Shown: positions 35,880-45,953 of the stretch, piece after piece
Numbering within the stretch: position 1 is the first letter of the stretch
Layout of the letters: the number at the start of each line of letters is the position of its first letter
Assembly (NCBI RefSeq): GCF_900110925.1
Contig: NZ_FOFP01000005.1
Coordinates: 192,581 to 256,580 of the forward strand
Length of the DNA stretch: 64,000 bases
Origin: Pseudomonas cuatrocienegasensis
GTDB lineage: Bacteria; Pseudomonadota; Gammaproteobacteria; Pseudomonadales; Pseudomonadaceae
Direction: 5' to 3'
Made by a program: the position numbers and the translations under genes
The notes under the pieces: model-generated
Databases searched by the model: none
Told to the model about the DNA's origin: nothing
The model's input: the letters and a program-made list of their open reading frames with translations, nothing else

Positions 35880-36340
35880 AGGCGCCTCCGCAGCTCATGC
35901 ACCAGCGCATCACAGGCGTGCTCGACCAGGTCAAGCACCTCATCGAACCCGGCCGGGCCGCCGTAGTAAGGGTCGGGCACCTCGTCGCGCGCGCTCTGGT
36001 AGCGGCGCAGGAACAGGTCCACCTCGGCGGTTGAGGCCGCCGGGCGCATGCGTTGCAGGTGCTGCAGGTTTTGCTTGTCCATCGCCAGAATCAGGTCGAA
36101 ACGGGCGAAATCAGCAAGTGCGACCTGGCGCCCGCGCAGCGCCGACAGGTCATAGCCGCGCTGCAGCGCCGCCTCTGCGGTGCGTGGATCGACGCCTTTG
36201 CCGACATGCCAATCGCCGGTCCCCACAGAGTCGACCTCCACCAGATTATCGAGCCCGGCCAGGCGCAACTTGTGCCGCAACACCCCTTCGGCGGTCGGCG
36301 AGCGGCAGATATTGCCCAGGCAGACGAACAGAACGCGCAT
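35876..36340 (-). CDS. Low-molecular-weight protein-tyrosine phosphatase
   Basis: A 154-residue phosphatase. The P-loop CLGNICRSP sits at residues 7-15 and the general acid Asp in VPDPYYGG near residue 120. RVLFVCLGN is the usual start; longer frames upstream are antisense to kdsB. It is placed between kdsB and murB with overlapping codons on both sides, as in other pseudomonads. Its physiological substrate is unknown, but envelope or exopolysaccharide control is common for the family. Confidence 0.94.
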   Translation of the reverse strand: MRVLFVCLGNICRSPTAEGVLRHKLRLAGLDNLVEVDSVGTGDWHVGKGVDPRTAEAALQRGYDLSALRGRQVALADFARFDLILAMDKQNLQHLQRMRPAASTAEVDLFLRRYQSARDEVPDPYYGGPAGFDEVLDLVEHACDALVHELRRRL

Positions 36341-37104
36341 CAGGCCCCCAGCAAGCGGCGTACCCGCTCCAGGTCCTCGACGGTGTCCACACCGGCCGGC
36401 GGCGCTTGCAGGGCATCGGCGACATGAATACGCACGCCGTGCCAGAGCGCGCGCAGCTGCTCCAGGCACTCGGTGTCTTCCAGCCAGCACGGGCCCCAGG
36501 CGACGAAATCCGCCAGGAAGCCGGCGCGGTAGGCATAGATGCCGATATGTCGGCGGTACGGCACGCCGGCCGGCAGCACATCACGGCTGACCGCAAAGGC
36601 ATCGCGTGCCCAGGCCAGCGGCGCACGGCTAAAGGTCAGGGCCAGACCGCTTTTATCCGCCACCACCTTGACCACATTGGGATTGAACAGCGCAGCCACA
36701 TCGTCGATCGGTTCGGCCAGGGTAGCGATGCCCGCCTGGGGATTGCTCGCCAGATTGGCCGCCACCTGGTCGATGATCGCGGGCGGAATCAACGGCTCGT
36801 CGCCCTGCACGTTGACCACGATGGCATCAGGCGCAAGGCCCAGGGCCGCGGCGACTTCGGCCAGGCGATCGGTACCGGAGTTATGCTCGGCGCGGGTCAA
36901 CAGCACCTCGGCACCGAAGGCCTGGCAGGCCTCGACGATGCGCGCATCGTCCGTGGCCACTACGACCTGCTGGGCACTGCTTTTACGCGCCTGCTCCCAG
37001 ACATGCTGGATCATCGGCTTGCCGGCAATCATCTGCAGCGGCTTACCGGGCAGCCGGGTGGAGGCAAAACGGGCGGGAATCACAACGGTGAAGGCAGGGC
37101 TCAT
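36340..37104 (-). CDS. kdsB: 3-deoxy-manno-octulosonate cytidylyltransferase
   Basis: A 254-residue nucleotidyltransferase that makes CMP-Kdo for lipopolysaccharide. [15 protein letters not shown] (residues 9-23) is the nucleotide-binding signature. [32 protein letters not shown] and the later [12 protein letters not shown] are all standard. It is coupled to the phosphatase gene through TGATG and follows the ycaR gene directly. Confidence 0.96.
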   Translation of the reverse strand: MSPAFTVVIPARFASTRLPGKPLQMIAGKPMIQHVWEQARKSSAQQVVVATDDARIVEACQAFGAEVLLTRAEHNSGTDRLAEVAAALGLAPDAIVVNVQGDEPLIPPAIIDQVAANLASNPQAGIATLAEPIDDVAALFNPNVVKVVADKSGLALTFSRAPLAWARDAFAVSRDVLPAGVPYRRHIGIYAYRAGFLADFVAWGPCWLEDTECLEQLRALWHGVRIHVADALQAPPAGVDTVEDLERVRRLLGA

Positions 37105-37290
37105 TTACTTGTCCAGGCGCTCGTCGACGGTCAGGGTACGGGCTTCGCTTTCCAGCATCACCGGGATTCCATCGCGCACGGGAAAGGCCAGCGCATCGGC
37201 CCTGCAGGTCAGCTCGGACTTGTCGGCAGCCAACTTCAACGGCCCCTTACACAGCGGGCAGGCAAGGATGTCGAGTAATTTCGGGTCCAT
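37105..37290 (-). CDS. ycaR: Trm112-family small zinc-binding protein (YcaR)
   Basis: A 61-residue protein with [18 protein letters not shown] and [20 protein letters not shown], the Trm112/UPF0434 pattern with a partial zinc knuckle. It commonly lies between lpxK and kdsB, as here. Bacterial members may support methyltransferases or protein stability; the role is unproven. ATG at 37290 fits the conserved start; the upstream extension of the open frame is not conserved. Confidence 0.93.
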   Translation of the reverse strand: MDPKLLDILACPLCKGPLKLAADKSELTCRADALAFPVRDGIPVMLESEARTLTVDERLDK

Positions 37291-37339
37291 GGGCAATCCT
37301 TGAGAAAAAAGCGCGATACGGGGCATCGCGGGCAAAGGT

Positions 37340-38344
37340 TCAGGCGCTGGGCAGCAGCCTGTCGAGCTGGGTATCGAACCAGGCCGCGAAGGCGGCACCA
37401 GGCTGAGCATCGACAGTTAGATACCACCAGTCGGCTGCGGCAAAGGCACGGCACTTGACCGCATCTTTTTCCGTCATCACCAACGGCAGTGCCGGGCTGA
37501 ACTGCAACAGCTCGGCGCTGTAGGCAGCATGGTCGGCGAACGCGTGGGCCACAGGGCGCCAGTGTAGCGCCTCGAGCGTGGTGAAGAAACGCTGCGGATT
37601 GCCGATACCGGCCACGGCATGCAGGGCCTGGCCGGCTGGAAAATACGTCAGAGGCTGGCGCTCGCCCGTGCGCAGGTTGACCAGCGCGCTGGGCTGCAGG
37701 GTGAATTGAAACGCGCCCGGCGCCCCCGCGGCGGCGCCGTTATACAGCACGGCATCGACCGACTGCAGGCGCTCGACAGGCTCGCGCAGCGGTCCGGCCG
37801 GCAAACAACGATGATTACCCAGGCCGCGAGAGGCGTCGATCAGCACCAGTTCGAGGTCGCGGGCCAGTCGATAATGCTGCAGGCCGTCGTCGCTGAGGAT
37901 CAGGTCCAGCGGTTCACTGGCCAGCAAGGCGCGGGCCGCACGGCCACGATCAGGGTCGATCATCAGCGGTACAGCACTGCGCTGGACGATCAGCAATGGC
38001 TCATCCCCTGCCTGGGCCGCACTCTGCTCGGCCTGCACCCGCCAGGGCAGGCTCGGCGGCGTAGCGCCGTAGCCTCGGCTGACCACGCCCACGCGCAAGC
38101 CACGGGCACGACAGTGCTCGATCAGCCAGAGAATCATCGGGGTTTTGCCGGTGCCACCCACGGTAATATTCCCCACCACCACCACAGGTACCGGCGCGCG
38201 GTAACTCGGCGACAGGCCGGCAAGAAAGCGCGCGCGCTTGCGCTGCACCACGCGCCGGTAGAGCGCCTCAAGCGGGCGCAACAGCGCAAGGGCAGGATGG
38301 CCGCGGTACCAGGCTGCGACCAGGCGCTCAGTCAAACGGCTCAC
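37340..38344 (-). CDS. lpxK: Tetraacyldisaccharide 4'-kinase
   Basis: A 334-residue membrane-associated P-loop kinase that phosphorylates the 4' position of lipid A precursor. [22 protein letters not shown] (residues about 55-76) holds the Walker [20 protein letters not shown] and [14 protein letters not shown] are family motifs; [11 protein letters not shown] lies near the C-terminus. The start is GTG overlapping the exbD stop. It fits the lipid A/envelope operon. Confidence 0.95.
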   Translation of the reverse strand: MSRLTERLVAAWYRGHPALALLRPLEALYRRVVQRKRARFLAGLSPSYRAPVPVVVVGNITVGGTGKTPMILWLIEHCRARGLRVGVVSRGYGATPPSLPWRVQAEQSAAQAGDEPLLIVQRSAVPLMIDPDRGRAARALLASEPLDLILSDDGLQHYRLARDLELVLIDASRGLGNHRCLPAGPLREPVERLQSVDAVLYNGAAAGAPGAFQFTLQPSALVNLRTGERQPLTYFPAGQALHAVAGIGNPQRFFTTLEALHWRPVAHAFADHAAYSAELLQFSPALPLVMTEKDAVKCRAFAAADWWYLTVDAQPGAAFAAWFDTQLDRLLPSA

Positions 38345-38769
38345 GGCGTAGGCTGCGCCTCGACGGTGGTGATGCGCAGATGGGCGAAGCCGAGCTTGCC
38401 GGCGGCATCCATAGCAGTAATCACCGCCTGGTGCGGCGTCATGGCGTCGGCGCTGATGGTCAGCGGCAGGCTGTTATCACCCTCAGACTCCTTCTGCAGG
38501 GCGGCCATCAGGGTGTCCAGGTCGCTCTTGAGCAAGGCCTTGGCATTCAGGGAAAAACTGCCGTCGGCGGCGATCAGGATTTCCAGCTGCTTGAGTTCGG
38601 TCTGCTCGGGCGGCGTGCCGCTGGCCGCTTCCGGCAGGTCGACCTTGAGCTGGGTCTCGCGGGTGAAGGTGGTGGTGACCACAAAGAACAGCAGCAGGAT
38701 AAACACCACGTCGATCAGCGAGGCCAGGTTGATCTCGACGTTCTCCCGCGGTTTGCGCCGGAATTTCAC
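38341..38769 (-). CDS. exbD: ExbD/TolR-family biopolymer transport protein
   Basis: A 142-residue protein with one N-terminal transmembrane helix ([23 protein letters not shown], residues 13-35) containing the essential proton-pathway Asp in the SLIDVV segment, and a periplasmic C-terminal domain. With ExbB it forms a proton-driven motor that energises outer-membrane transport or envelope functions. No tonB is adjacent; this copy belongs to the lpxK operon and may serve another partner. Confidence 0.93.
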   Translation of the reverse strand: MKFRRKPRENVEINLASLIDVVFILLLFFVVTTTFTRETQLKVDLPEAASGTPPEQTELKQLEILIAADGSFSLNAKALLKSDLDTLMAALQKESEGDNSLPLTISADAMTPHQAVITAMDAAGKLGFAHLRITTVEAQPTP

Positions 38770-39398
38770 GCCTTGTCCTCACCCAGTTCGACGTCACGAT
38801 CGCCCTGCACCACCTCGACCAGTTTGATCGCTTCCTGCTCCATGCCCACTACCAGCTCATCGATGCGACGCTGCAGGTAGCGGTGGAAGAACAGCGCAGG
38901 GATGGCAACCATCAAGCCCGCGGCAGTGGTGATCAGCGCCTTGGAGATACCGCCGGCAAGCACCGGGGCATTGGCCATACCGGCGCCCATGAACGAGCTG
39001 AAAATCTCGATCATGCCCAGCACTGTACCGAGCAGGCCGAGCAAGGGGGCGATGCCAGCAATGGTGCCGAGGGCATTGAGGTAGCGCTCCAGGTCGTGAA
39101 TCACCCGCGCGGCCGCCTCTTGAATGCACTCCTTCATGATCTCGCGACCATGCTTGGAGTTGGCCAGGCCGGCGGCGAGGATCTGCCCCAGCGGCGAGCC
39201 GGCGCGCAGTTCCTTGAGCGTCTGGTTAGTGAGCTTCTTATCCTTGACCTGACGCCAGACCTGCCCCAGCAGGTTGGCGGGCGTGACCCGGGCAGGACGC
39301 AGGGTCCACAGGCGCTCGGCGACGATGCCGAGAGCGGCGATGGAGCACAACATGATCGGCAGCATCATCCAGCCGCCAGCTTTGACCAGTTCCCACAC
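38766..39398 (-). CDS. exbB: ExbB/MotA/TolQ-family proton channel protein
   Basis: A 210-residue inner-membrane protein. GTG at 39398 (M/VWELVKAGGWMMLPIMLCS) is the conserved start; the longer upstream frame is not. Three membrane helices are visible, with LGTIAGIAPLLGLLGTVLGMI and GISKALITTAAGLMVAIPALFF in the last two. It overlaps exbD by four bases. It forms the stator-like part of the ExbB-ExbD complex. Confidence 0.93.
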   Translation of the reverse strand: MWELVKAGGWMMLPIMLCSIAALGIVAERLWTLRPARVTPANLLGQVWRQVKDKKLTNQTLKELRAGSPLGQILAAGLANSKHGREIMKECIQEAAARVIHDLERYLNALGTIAGIAPLLGLLGTVLGMIEIFSSFMGAGMANAPVLAGGISKALITTAAGLMVAIPALFFHRYLQRRIDELVVGMEQEAIKLVEVVQGDRDVELGEDKA

Positions 39399-39470
39399 GG
39401 TGGCACATCCCCTCTGCGAAAGTGGCGCCACTCTAGCATAGGGTCGAGGCCTCGCCGACCGTCGCGGTTC

Positions 39471-41693
39471 TCATTTTTCCCGCCAGAAGCGTCGTTGTTC
39501 ACGCCAGCCCTGTGCAGCGCCGAAGGTGCCGAGGTCGACGCGAATGGCACCTTGCAGCGCCGTATCCTGCACGCTGATGTCGCGCACGCGAAAACGCTCG
39601 AGCACCTCCGGGTGCGGATGGCCAAAGGCGTTGTGCCGCCCGCGCGAAACGAGCACCGCCTGGGGTTGCACGGCATCGAGCAGCGCTGCCGACGACGAGG
39701 TGCGGCTGCCATGGTGCGGCGCCAGCAGCCAGCGCGCCGCCAGCGGCAAGCCGCTGTCGAGCAAGGCCTGCTCGGCTACCACGTCGATATCGCCAGTCAG
39801 CCAGATGCGCTCACCGCCCGCCTCCACCAGTACGACGCAGGAGGCCTGGTTGCCGTCGCGGGCGCCATCCCAGCGCCAGGTGCGAAAAACTACCTGGTCC
39901 CAGCTCCAGGCATTAGCTTCGCAGGGCTGTGCCGCCAGCTCGGCGGACAGCTTCTGCGGCTCACCGCTGACCACATCCCCCACGCGCAAGCCATGGGCCA
40001 CGGCTACCGCGCCGCCGGCATGGTCATTGTCGGCATGGCTGATCACCAGCCGATCAAGATGACGCACGCCCAATTGGCGCAACGACGGCAGCACGATGCG
40101 CTCACCGGTATCGAACTCGCCAAATCGCGGGCCGGCGTCATACAGCAGCGCGTGTTCACGGGTGCGCACCAGCACCGCGAGGCCCTGCCCCACATCCAGC
40201 ACCCATACCTCGGCCTGGCCCACCGGAGGCCTGGACACTGGCCAGAATGCCAAAGGCAAGATCAGCGCCAGGCCAAGCCCGCGCAGTGGCACCCCGCCCG
40301 GCAGCAATAGCATGAAGACGCCAAGAGCCAGCGCCAGCCAAGCCATCACAGGCAGGTCGACCGAGAGCCAGGCAGGCACGGCAGCGGCCAGTAACGTGAG
40401 GCCATGAAACAGTAGCGCGAGCAATCCTCCCGCCAGCCACAAGATGCTCTCGCCGACGCCTGGTATCGGCAGCAACAGGGTGCCAAGCAACGCCAGCGGC
40501 ACAACCAGCAATCCGACCCAGGGCACGGCCAACAGATTGGCCAGCGGCCCGCTGAAGCTGACCGGCAAGCCCAGCGCCACCATCAGCGGCAACAGCCCCA
40601 GGGTCATCGCCCATTGTGCACGTCCCAGGCTCTGCCACCAGCGCCAGACGCCCAGGCGCCCGGAAAAAATCAGTACCAGCAAGGCCACCGCGCCAAACGA
40701 CAGCCAGAACCCGGGCTGCAACACCGCCAGCGGTTCGAGCGAGAGCACCACCAGTAAAGCCAGCAGCAAAGGCAAGGTGACGCCCAGATGGCGAAAGCGC
40801 CAGCGCCACAACAGCGCCAAAGCGACCATCACGCAAGCGCGCTGCACCGGCACCTCGAAACCGGCCAACGCGCCGTAGGTCAGCGCCCCAGTCAGTGCCA
40901 GCAGACAGGCGCAGGGCAACCAGGGCAACGCGCGGGGCCAGAGCCCCCAACGCGCAAGCCCGGCGACCAAGCCGTACAGCAGCCCTGCCAGCAAACCAAT
41001 GTGTTGCCCAGAGATGACCAGCAGATGCACGGTGCCGGTGTCCTGCAGCACGCGCCAATCGGCCGTTGAAAGACCCGAGCCGTCGCCCAGCACCAAAGCC
41101 GCCAGCGCACCTTCGCGGCCGAAAGCGTCCACGGCCAGCAGCCGGGCACGCAACTGATCACGCCAGGTACTCGCCCCGTCGGCTGCGGCCAGGCGCTGGC
41201 CACTCTTGACCGTGCCGGTGGCGCCAATGCGCTGCGCCAGCAGCCAGGCTTCGTAATCGAAGGATTGCGGATTGACCCCGCCCTGGGGTTGGCGCAGGCG
41301 TACGGCCAGGCGCCAGGTCTCGCCGGCACGCACCAGCGGAGCGTCGTACCAGGCCACGCGGATCAGGCTGGGCAGCATGGCACGACGCGACTCGGCATCC
41401 GCCACCTCAAAGCGCACCACGCCTTCACGGGCATCGGGCAGCCCGACCACCCGCCCTTGCAGCCAGAGGGTGCGCCCGTCCAGGTCCGCACTCAGGCGAT
41501 CATCCAGCGCCATCTGCGCGGACAGACATGCCCAGGTAAACCCCAGCAGCAAGCAGCCCAGCGGATACAGGCGCAACGGCAGCAGAACCAGGCCACCCAG
41601 CCCCAATCCCCACAGCCATGGACTGGTGGGCAGCGCGGGCAACCAGCGGATCAGCAACATCCCTATAACCAGCGCCAGTATTGCTGTGCGCAT
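39471..41693 (-). CDS. comEC: ComEC/Rec2 DNA-uptake channel protein
   Basis: A 740-residue inner-membrane protein. The N-terminal membrane segments and an OB-like soluble loop (LWLQGRVVGLPDAREG) come first. The competence domain has LVLGDGSGLSTADW, GTVHLLVISGQHIGLLAGLLY and LTYGALAGFEVPVQRA. A C-terminal metallo-beta-lactamase-like domain carries WVLDVGQGLAVLVRT and VISHADNDHAGGAV (HxDxDH). It is the channel for single-stranded DNA import during natural transformation. A full-length gene suggests possible competence. Start chosen at ATG 41693. Confidence 0.95.
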   Translation of the reverse strand: MRTAILALVIGMLLIRWLPALPTSPWLWGLGLGGLVLLPLRLYPLGCLLLGFTWACLSAQMALDDRLSADLDGRTLWLQGRVVGLPDAREGVVRFEVADAESRRAMLPSLIRVAWYDAPLVRAGETWRLAVRLRQPQGGVNPQSFDYEAWLLAQRIGATGTVKSGQRLAAADGASTWRDQLRARLLAVDAFGREGALAALVLGDGSGLSTADWRVLQDTGTVHLLVISGQHIGLLAGLLYGLVAGLARWGLWPRALPWLPCACLLALTGALTYGALAGFEVPVQRACVMVALALLWRWRFRHLGVTLPLLLALLVVLSLEPLAVLQPGFWLSFGAVALLVLIFSGRLGVWRWWQSLGRAQWAMTLGLLPLMVALGLPVSFSGPLANLLAVPWVGLLVVPLALLGTLLLPIPGVGESILWLAGGLLALLFHGLTLLAAAVPAWLSVDLPVMAWLALALGVFMLLLPGGVPLRGLGLALILPLAFWPVSRPPVGQAEVWVLDVGQGLAVLVRTREHALLYDAGPRFGEFDTGERIVLPSLRQLGVRHLDRLVISHADNDHAGGAVAVAHGLRVGDVVSGEPQKLSAELAAQPCEANAWSWDQVVFRTWRWDGARDGNQASCVVLVEAGGERIWLTGDIDVVAEQALLDSGLPLAARWLLAPHHGSRTSSSAALLDAVQPQAVLVSRGRHNAFGHPHPEVLERFRVRDISVQDTALQGAIRVDLGTFGAAQGWREQRRFWREK

Positions 41694-41794
41694 CGCTCGA
41701 CTCCCTGTCGTAAACACCTGCCATCCTGCAGACTTACTGAAACAAAGACGCACCGCAATGCCCTGTCAATGCAGGCATACTATTCGCGCGCTTA

Positions 41795-42059
41795 GGGTCT
41801 GTTCCCATTTCGTCGCGAGCCGCGTTGCCGCGAAAAATCTCGCCAGGCTAGGCGGAGGACGCAGGTAATGGTTATTCCCTTGCCAAGTCCTCCAACACTG
41901 TATGGCGAGATTTTTCGCACAACCCGAAGGGCCGGGCCCGTTTTAGCGCGATGCGGCGTTTCTCGATGCCTCATTTAGCCCGCTAAACTTCGCATTTCGT
42001 GCCTTGCCTCGCGCTAAAACAGGCTCCGGCGCGGCCGCGAACGAAACGGGAACAGACCC
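41795..42059. mobile_element. 265-bp MITE between comEC and the DUF2062 gene (family A, copy 3)
   Basis: Ends are GGGTCTGTTCCCATTTCGT and the complement of GGGTCTGTTCCCGTTTCGT with TA at 41793-41794 and 42060-42061. The interior (CGAAAAATCTCGCCAGGC, TTCTCGATGCCTCATTTAGC, CGTGCCTTGCCTCGCGCTAAAAC) matches the copy at 26134 with short indels. It lies in the divergent promoter region, ending 20 bp before the start codon of the next gene. Confidence 0.9.
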
Positions 42060-42079
42060 TAGCCTGCCAGAGATTTTTC

Positions 42080-42616
42080 ATGCCGCGTCGCCTATTCAAA
42101 CGCTACATGCCCAGCCCGGAACGGATCAAGGAAAGCAAATCCCTGCGCTTTCTCGGCGTGCTGATTCATGACCCCAACCTCTGGCACCTCAACCGCCATT
42201 CCGTATCACGCGCCATGGCCATCGGCCTGTTCTGGGCGATGATCCCAATGCCCATGCAGATGCTTGCCGCCGCTGCGGTGGCCATTCCCGCCCGCGCCAA
42301 CCTGCCCATATCCGTGAGCCTGGTCTGGCTGACCAACCCCATTACCATGCCGGCCGTGTTCTATTGCAACTACAAGGCAGGTGCCTGGATGACCGGTACA
42401 CCCGCCCTGCAAATGCCCGAACACATGTCCCTGGGCTGGATCGGCCACGTATTGCAGACCCATTGGCAGGCGCTCTACCTGGGCTCACTGGTGCTTGGCC
42501 TGATCATCGCCGTACTCGGCTACGTCGGCACCAATGTTTACTGGCACTGGTGGGTGCGCCATAACTGGCGCAAACGCCAGCAACGTCGCGCAGCAGCGCC
42601 TGGCAGCGCTGAATGA
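42080..42616 (+). CDS. DUF2062 domain membrane protein
   Basis: A 178-residue protein of the DUF2062 family. It begins MPRRLFKRYMPSPERIKES, followed by LWHLNRHSVSRAMAIGLFWAMIPMPMQMLAAA and NLPISVSLVWLTNPITMPAVFY, the signature region with two hydrophobic helices; a third helix is near residues 135-155. The C-terminus is basic. Function unknown. A MITE ends only 20 bp before its ATG, so its native promoter has been displaced or replaced. Confidence 0.9.
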   Translation: MPRRLFKRYMPSPERIKESKSLRFLGVLIHDPNLWHLNRHSVSRAMAIGLFWAMIPMPMQMLAAAAVAIPARANLPISVSLVWLTNPITMPAVFYCNYKAGAWMTGTPALQMPEHMSLGWIGHVLQTHWQALYLGSLVLGLIIAVLGYVGTNVYWHWWVRHNWRKRQQRRAAAPGSAE

Positions 42617-42624
42617 CAGCCAAT

Positions 42625-42653
42625 AAAAAGCCGCTACCTGATAGCGGCTTTTT
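42625..42653. terminator. Bidirectional intrinsic terminator
   Basis: AAAAAGCCGCTA and TAGCGGCTTTTT form a perfect 12-base-pair stem with loop CCTGA between the convergent DUF2062 and lolE genes. A and T tracts at the stem ends would allow termination in both directions. Confidence 0.93.
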
Positions 42654-42668
42654 ACTGGCCGGCAGTCA

Positions 42669-43916
42669 CTACTCGTAACGCAATGCCTCAGCCGGCTGGA
42701 TCTGCGCGGCGCGCCATGACGGGTAGAGCGTGGCCAGAAAGCTCAGGGCCAGTGCCGCACTGCAAATCAGCAGCACATCAGTGGCCTGCAATTCCGAGGG
42801 CAGGTTGCTGATGAAATAGACATCGGAGCTGAGCACCTGCTGGCCACTGATGCGTTCGATCCAGCCGACCAACTGGCTGACATTCAGCGCCGCCGCAATC
42901 CCCAGCACAGCACCAATCAGCGTGCCCACCACGCCAATCACCGAGCCCTGGACGATAAACACGCCCATGATCTGTCGCGGCGTCGCGCCCAGGGTACGCA
43001 GGATGGCGATATCACCGCCCTTGTCGGCCACCACCATGATCAGCGTGGCGATGATGTTGAACGCTGCCACCGCGACGATCAGCAACAGCAACAGACCAAT
43101 CATGGTCTTTTCCATCTTCATGGCGCTGAACAGGCTGCCCTGGGTCAGGGTCCAGTCGCTGGCGCGATAGCCCCCGCCCAGGTCAGCCACCACTGCAGCG
43201 GCTACCTGAGGGGCCTGATACAGGTCGGCCAGCTTGAGCCGTACGCTGGGTACCTGGCCCGGCTCCAGGCGCAGAATCTGTGCCGCGTCGGCGACACTGA
43301 TCAGCGCCAGGGAGCTGTCCAGCTCGGCGCCGACCTTGAACACCCCGACCACATTCAGGCGCTGCATGCGCGGCGTGATACCGCCCGGCACGGAGCTGGC
43401 TTCCGGCACGATCAGCGCCAGCTTGTCGCCGACCTTGAGCTGAAAGCGCCGCGCGGTAATCTCACCGATCACCACACCGAACTCGCCTGGCACCAGGTCG
43501 CTCAAACGGCCCTGCACCATGTGCTCGCCGATGATCGATACATTACGTTCCTGCGCCGGGTCGATGCCCTGCAGCTGGATCGGCTGCATGGCGCCGCGGT
43601 ACGAGAGCATGCCCTCCAGTTCGGCAAAGGGCGCCGTGCCCTGCACTGCCGGATTCTTCGCGGCGGCCTGAGCCACCGCCTGCCAGTTGTCCAGCGCCTT
43701 GCCAGTCGAGGAGATGCTGGCGTGCGGGACCATGCCGAGAATGCGGGTGCTCATCTCGCGCTGAAAGCCGTTCATCACCGAGAGCACCACGATCATCGCC
43801 AGCACGCCCAGGGCGAGGCCAATCATCGAGGTCAGGGAAATAAACGAAATGAAGTGATTGCGCCGCTTGGCCCGCGTGTAGCGCAAGCCGATGTAGACAC
43901 TCAGAGGACGGAACAT
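42669..43916 (-). CDS. lolE: Lipoprotein-releasing ABC transporter permease (LolE)
   Basis: A 415-residue permease of the FtsX/MacB type. One N-terminal helix follows [32 protein letters not shown]; a large periplasmic domain spans residues 50-265; three C-terminal helices contain [36 protein letters not shown]. It releases outer-membrane lipoproteins from the inner membrane to LolA. It shares one base with lolD. LolC and LolE are paralogues; I assign this copy to LolE by its position as third gene. Confidence 0.93.
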   Translation of the reverse strand: MFRPLSVYIGLRYTRAKRRNHFISFISLTSMIGLALGVLAMIVVLSVMNGFQREMSTRILGMVPHASISSTGKALDNWQAVAQAAAKNPAVQGTAPFAELEGMLSYRGAMQPIQLQGIDPAQERNVSIIGEHMVQGRLSDLVPGEFGVVIGEITARRFQLKVGDKLALIVPEASSVPGGITPRMQRLNVVGVFKVGAELDSSLALISVADAAQILRLEPGQVPSVRLKLADLYQAPQVAAAVVADLGGGYRASDWTLTQGSLFSAMKMEKTMIGLLLLLIVAVAAFNIIATLIMVVADKGGDIAILRTLGATPRQIMGVFIVQGSVIGVVGTLIGAVLGIAAALNVSQLVGWIERISGQQVLSSDVYFISNLPSELQATDVLLICSAALALSFLATLYPSWRAAQIQPAEALRYE

Positions 43917-44614
43917 CAGCCGGCCACCAGCTTGCCGTCTTCCAGGCGCAGAATGCGGTCCATCTGACGCGCCAGAGAGAGGTCGTGGGTGACCACCAGA
44001 AACGCCGTCTGCGAGGCGCTGCTCAGCTCGCGCATCAGGTCCTGAATGTCCTGCGCCGTGTGCTGGTCGAGGTTACCGGTCGGCTCATCGAGCAGTACCA
44101 GACCTGGCTGGTTGACCAGGGCACGGGCAATCGCGACGCGCTGACGCTCGCCACCCGAGAGTTCGGCTGGCTTGTGCGACAGGCGATGCCCCAGACCCAC
44201 CCGCTCCAGCAGCGCAGTGGCGCGCTGACGGGCCTCGGCGATGCTTGTACGGCCAATCAGCAACGGCATGCAGACGTTCTCCAGGGCGGTGAACTCCGGC
44301 AGCAGGTGGTGGAACTGATAGACGAAGCCCAACGCACGGTTGCGCAGCAGACCGCGCTGTTTTTCATTAAGCGCTGACAGTTCTTCGCCGGCCAGCCAGA
44401 CGCTGCCACTGCTGGGTGTGTCGAGCCCGCCGAGCATGTTCAGCAGGGTGCTCTTGCCCGAGCCCGAGCTGCCGACGATGGCCACTCGCTCACCCGGCAG
44501 CAACTCCAGCTGCAGGTCGTCGAGCACGCGCACAGACTGCGGGCCTTCTTCATAGGACTTGCTCAGGTTGCGACAACTCAGAACGGCGCGATCGTGCATC
44601 ACCGGGTTACTCAT
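43916..44614 (-). CDS. lolD: Lipoprotein-releasing ABC transporter ATPase (LolD)
   Basis: A 232-residue ABC ATPase. Walker A is [13 protein letters not shown], the ABC signature [15 protein letters not shown], Walker [13 protein letters not shown], and the switch His is in VVTHDLSLA. It powers the LolCDE lipoprotein-sorting complex. It overlaps lolC by eight bases and adjoins lolE directly. Confidence 0.96.
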   Translation of the reverse strand: MSNPVMHDRAVLSCRNLSKSYEEGPQSVRVLDDLQLELLPGERVAIVGSSGSGKSTLLNMLGGLDTPSSGSVWLAGEELSALNEKQRGLLRNRALGFVYQFHHLLPEFTALENVCMPLLIGRTSIAEARQRATALLERVGLGHRLSHKPAELSGGERQRVAIARALVNQPGLVLLDEPTGNLDQHTAQDIQDLMRELSSASQTAFLVVTHDLSLARQMDRILRLEDGKLVAG

Positions 44615-45857
44615 AACGCAGGGCCTCCGCGGGCTGGGTGCGCGCCGCGCGCCAGGCCGGATAAAGGGTGGCGAGAAAACTCAGAAGCAGTGCCGCCGCG
44701 CAGACCATCAACACATCGGCGAGCAGCAACTGCGAGGGCAGGTAATCGATGAAATAAACATCGGCATTGAGAAAGTGAATCCCCAGGGCGCGCTCCAGGG
44801 CGGCGATCCCAGCGCTGATATTGAGCGCAGCGAGGCAGCCGAGCACCGCGCCGATCAGCGTGCCCACCACGCCGATCACCGTGCCCTGGACCATAAAGAT
44901 CGCCATGATCTGCCGGGGCGTGGCACCCAGGGTGCGCAGAATGGCGATATCGCCCTTCTTGTCGGTGACCACCATGACCAGGGTGGAAATGATATTGAAT
45001 GCTGCCACCGCAACGATCAGCAACAGCAACAGGCCGATCATCGCTTTTTCCATGCGGATGGCCTGGTACAGGTTGCCGTGGGTACGGGTCCAGTCGCGGG
45101 CGTAATAGGTGTCGTCGCCCAGGCTCTGCGCCAGCTCCCAGGCGGTACGCGGTGCCTGGAACAGGTCGGCGAACTTCAGGCGAATGCCCTGCACCTGATC
45201 GGCCTGGCGACGTTGCAGACGCGCCAGGTCCTGCACATGGGTCATGGCCATAAAGCCGTCGATCTCACCGGCGCCAACGTGGAAGATACCCACCACGGTA
45301 AAACGCTTGAGCCGCGGGAACATGCCTGCCGGGGTCACCGTGACTTCCGGCGCAACGAAGGTGATGCGATCACCAATGCCCACGCCCAGCTTGGTCGCCG
45401 CCTTGTCGCCAATCACAATGCCGAAGTCACCCGGTTTGAGCGCCTGCAGGCTGCCTTGCTGGAAGAAATCGCCGATGATCGACACCTTCGGCTCCTCCAG
45501 CGGGTCGACGGCATTGATCAGCACTTTCTGCACCGTGCCTTCGTGGGTCAACAAACCCTGCATCTGGCTGAATGGCGCCACGGCGAGGACCTGCGGATTT
45601 TCCAGGGCACGCTCGCCAAGGCTGCGCCAGTCGTCGATCGGCGTCGCCGATTCGAGCGTGGCATGGGGCACCATGCCGAGCACGCGGGTGCGCATCTCGT
45701 GGTCGAAGCCGTTCATCACCGACAGCACGAGGATCATCACCAGCACCCCGAGGGCCAGGCCAATCATCGACGTGAGGGAAATAAACGAAACAAAATGGTT
45801 GCGGCGCTTGGCCCGCGTGTAACGCGTGCCGATAAATACGAACAGAGGTCTGAACAT
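44607..45857 (-). CDS. lolC: Lipoprotein-releasing ABC transporter permease (LolC)
   Basis: A 416-residue paralogue of the adjacent LolE with the same plan: [32 protein letters not shown] at the start, a periplasmic domain, and three C-terminal helices with [35 protein letters not shown]. It is the first gene of lolCDE. A PilZ protein gene starts divergently 96 bp upstream. Confidence 0.93.
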   Translation of the reverse strand: MFRPLFVFIGTRYTRAKRRNHFVSFISLTSMIGLALGVLVMILVLSVMNGFDHEMRTRVLGMVPHATLESATPIDDWRSLGERALENPQVLAVAPFSQMQGLLTHEGTVQKVLINAVDPLEEPKVSIIGDFFQQGSLQALKPGDFGIVIGDKAATKLGVGIGDRITFVAPEVTVTPAGMFPRLKRFTVVGIFHVGAGEIDGFMAMTHVQDLARLQRRQADQVQGIRLKFADLFQAPRTAWELAQSLGDDTYYARDWTRTHGNLYQAIRMEKAMIGLLLLLIVAVAAFNIISTLVMVVTDKKGDIAILRTLGATPRQIMAIFMVQGTVIGVVGTLIGAVLGCLAALNISAGIAALERALGIHFLNADVYFIDYLPSQLLLADVLMVCAAALLLSFLATLYPAWRAARTQPAEALRYE

Positions 45858-45953
45858 GTGGGAGGCTGGTTCGAGGAAAAAGAGGAACGTCCTTGTGGCG
45901 GGGCCTGGCGAGCAGCTTTACACTCAGACCACCACCGCTACCATGGGTTCGCC

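Noticed and set aside
38883..40310. A 475-codon plus-strand frame opposite exbB and comEC
   Set aside because: Antisense shadow; no recognisable domain.
44559..45953. Upstream part of a 658-codon frame that ends in the PilZ gene
   Set aside because: This portion is antisense to lolC; the real PilZ gene starts at 45954, where homology and a normal start agree.
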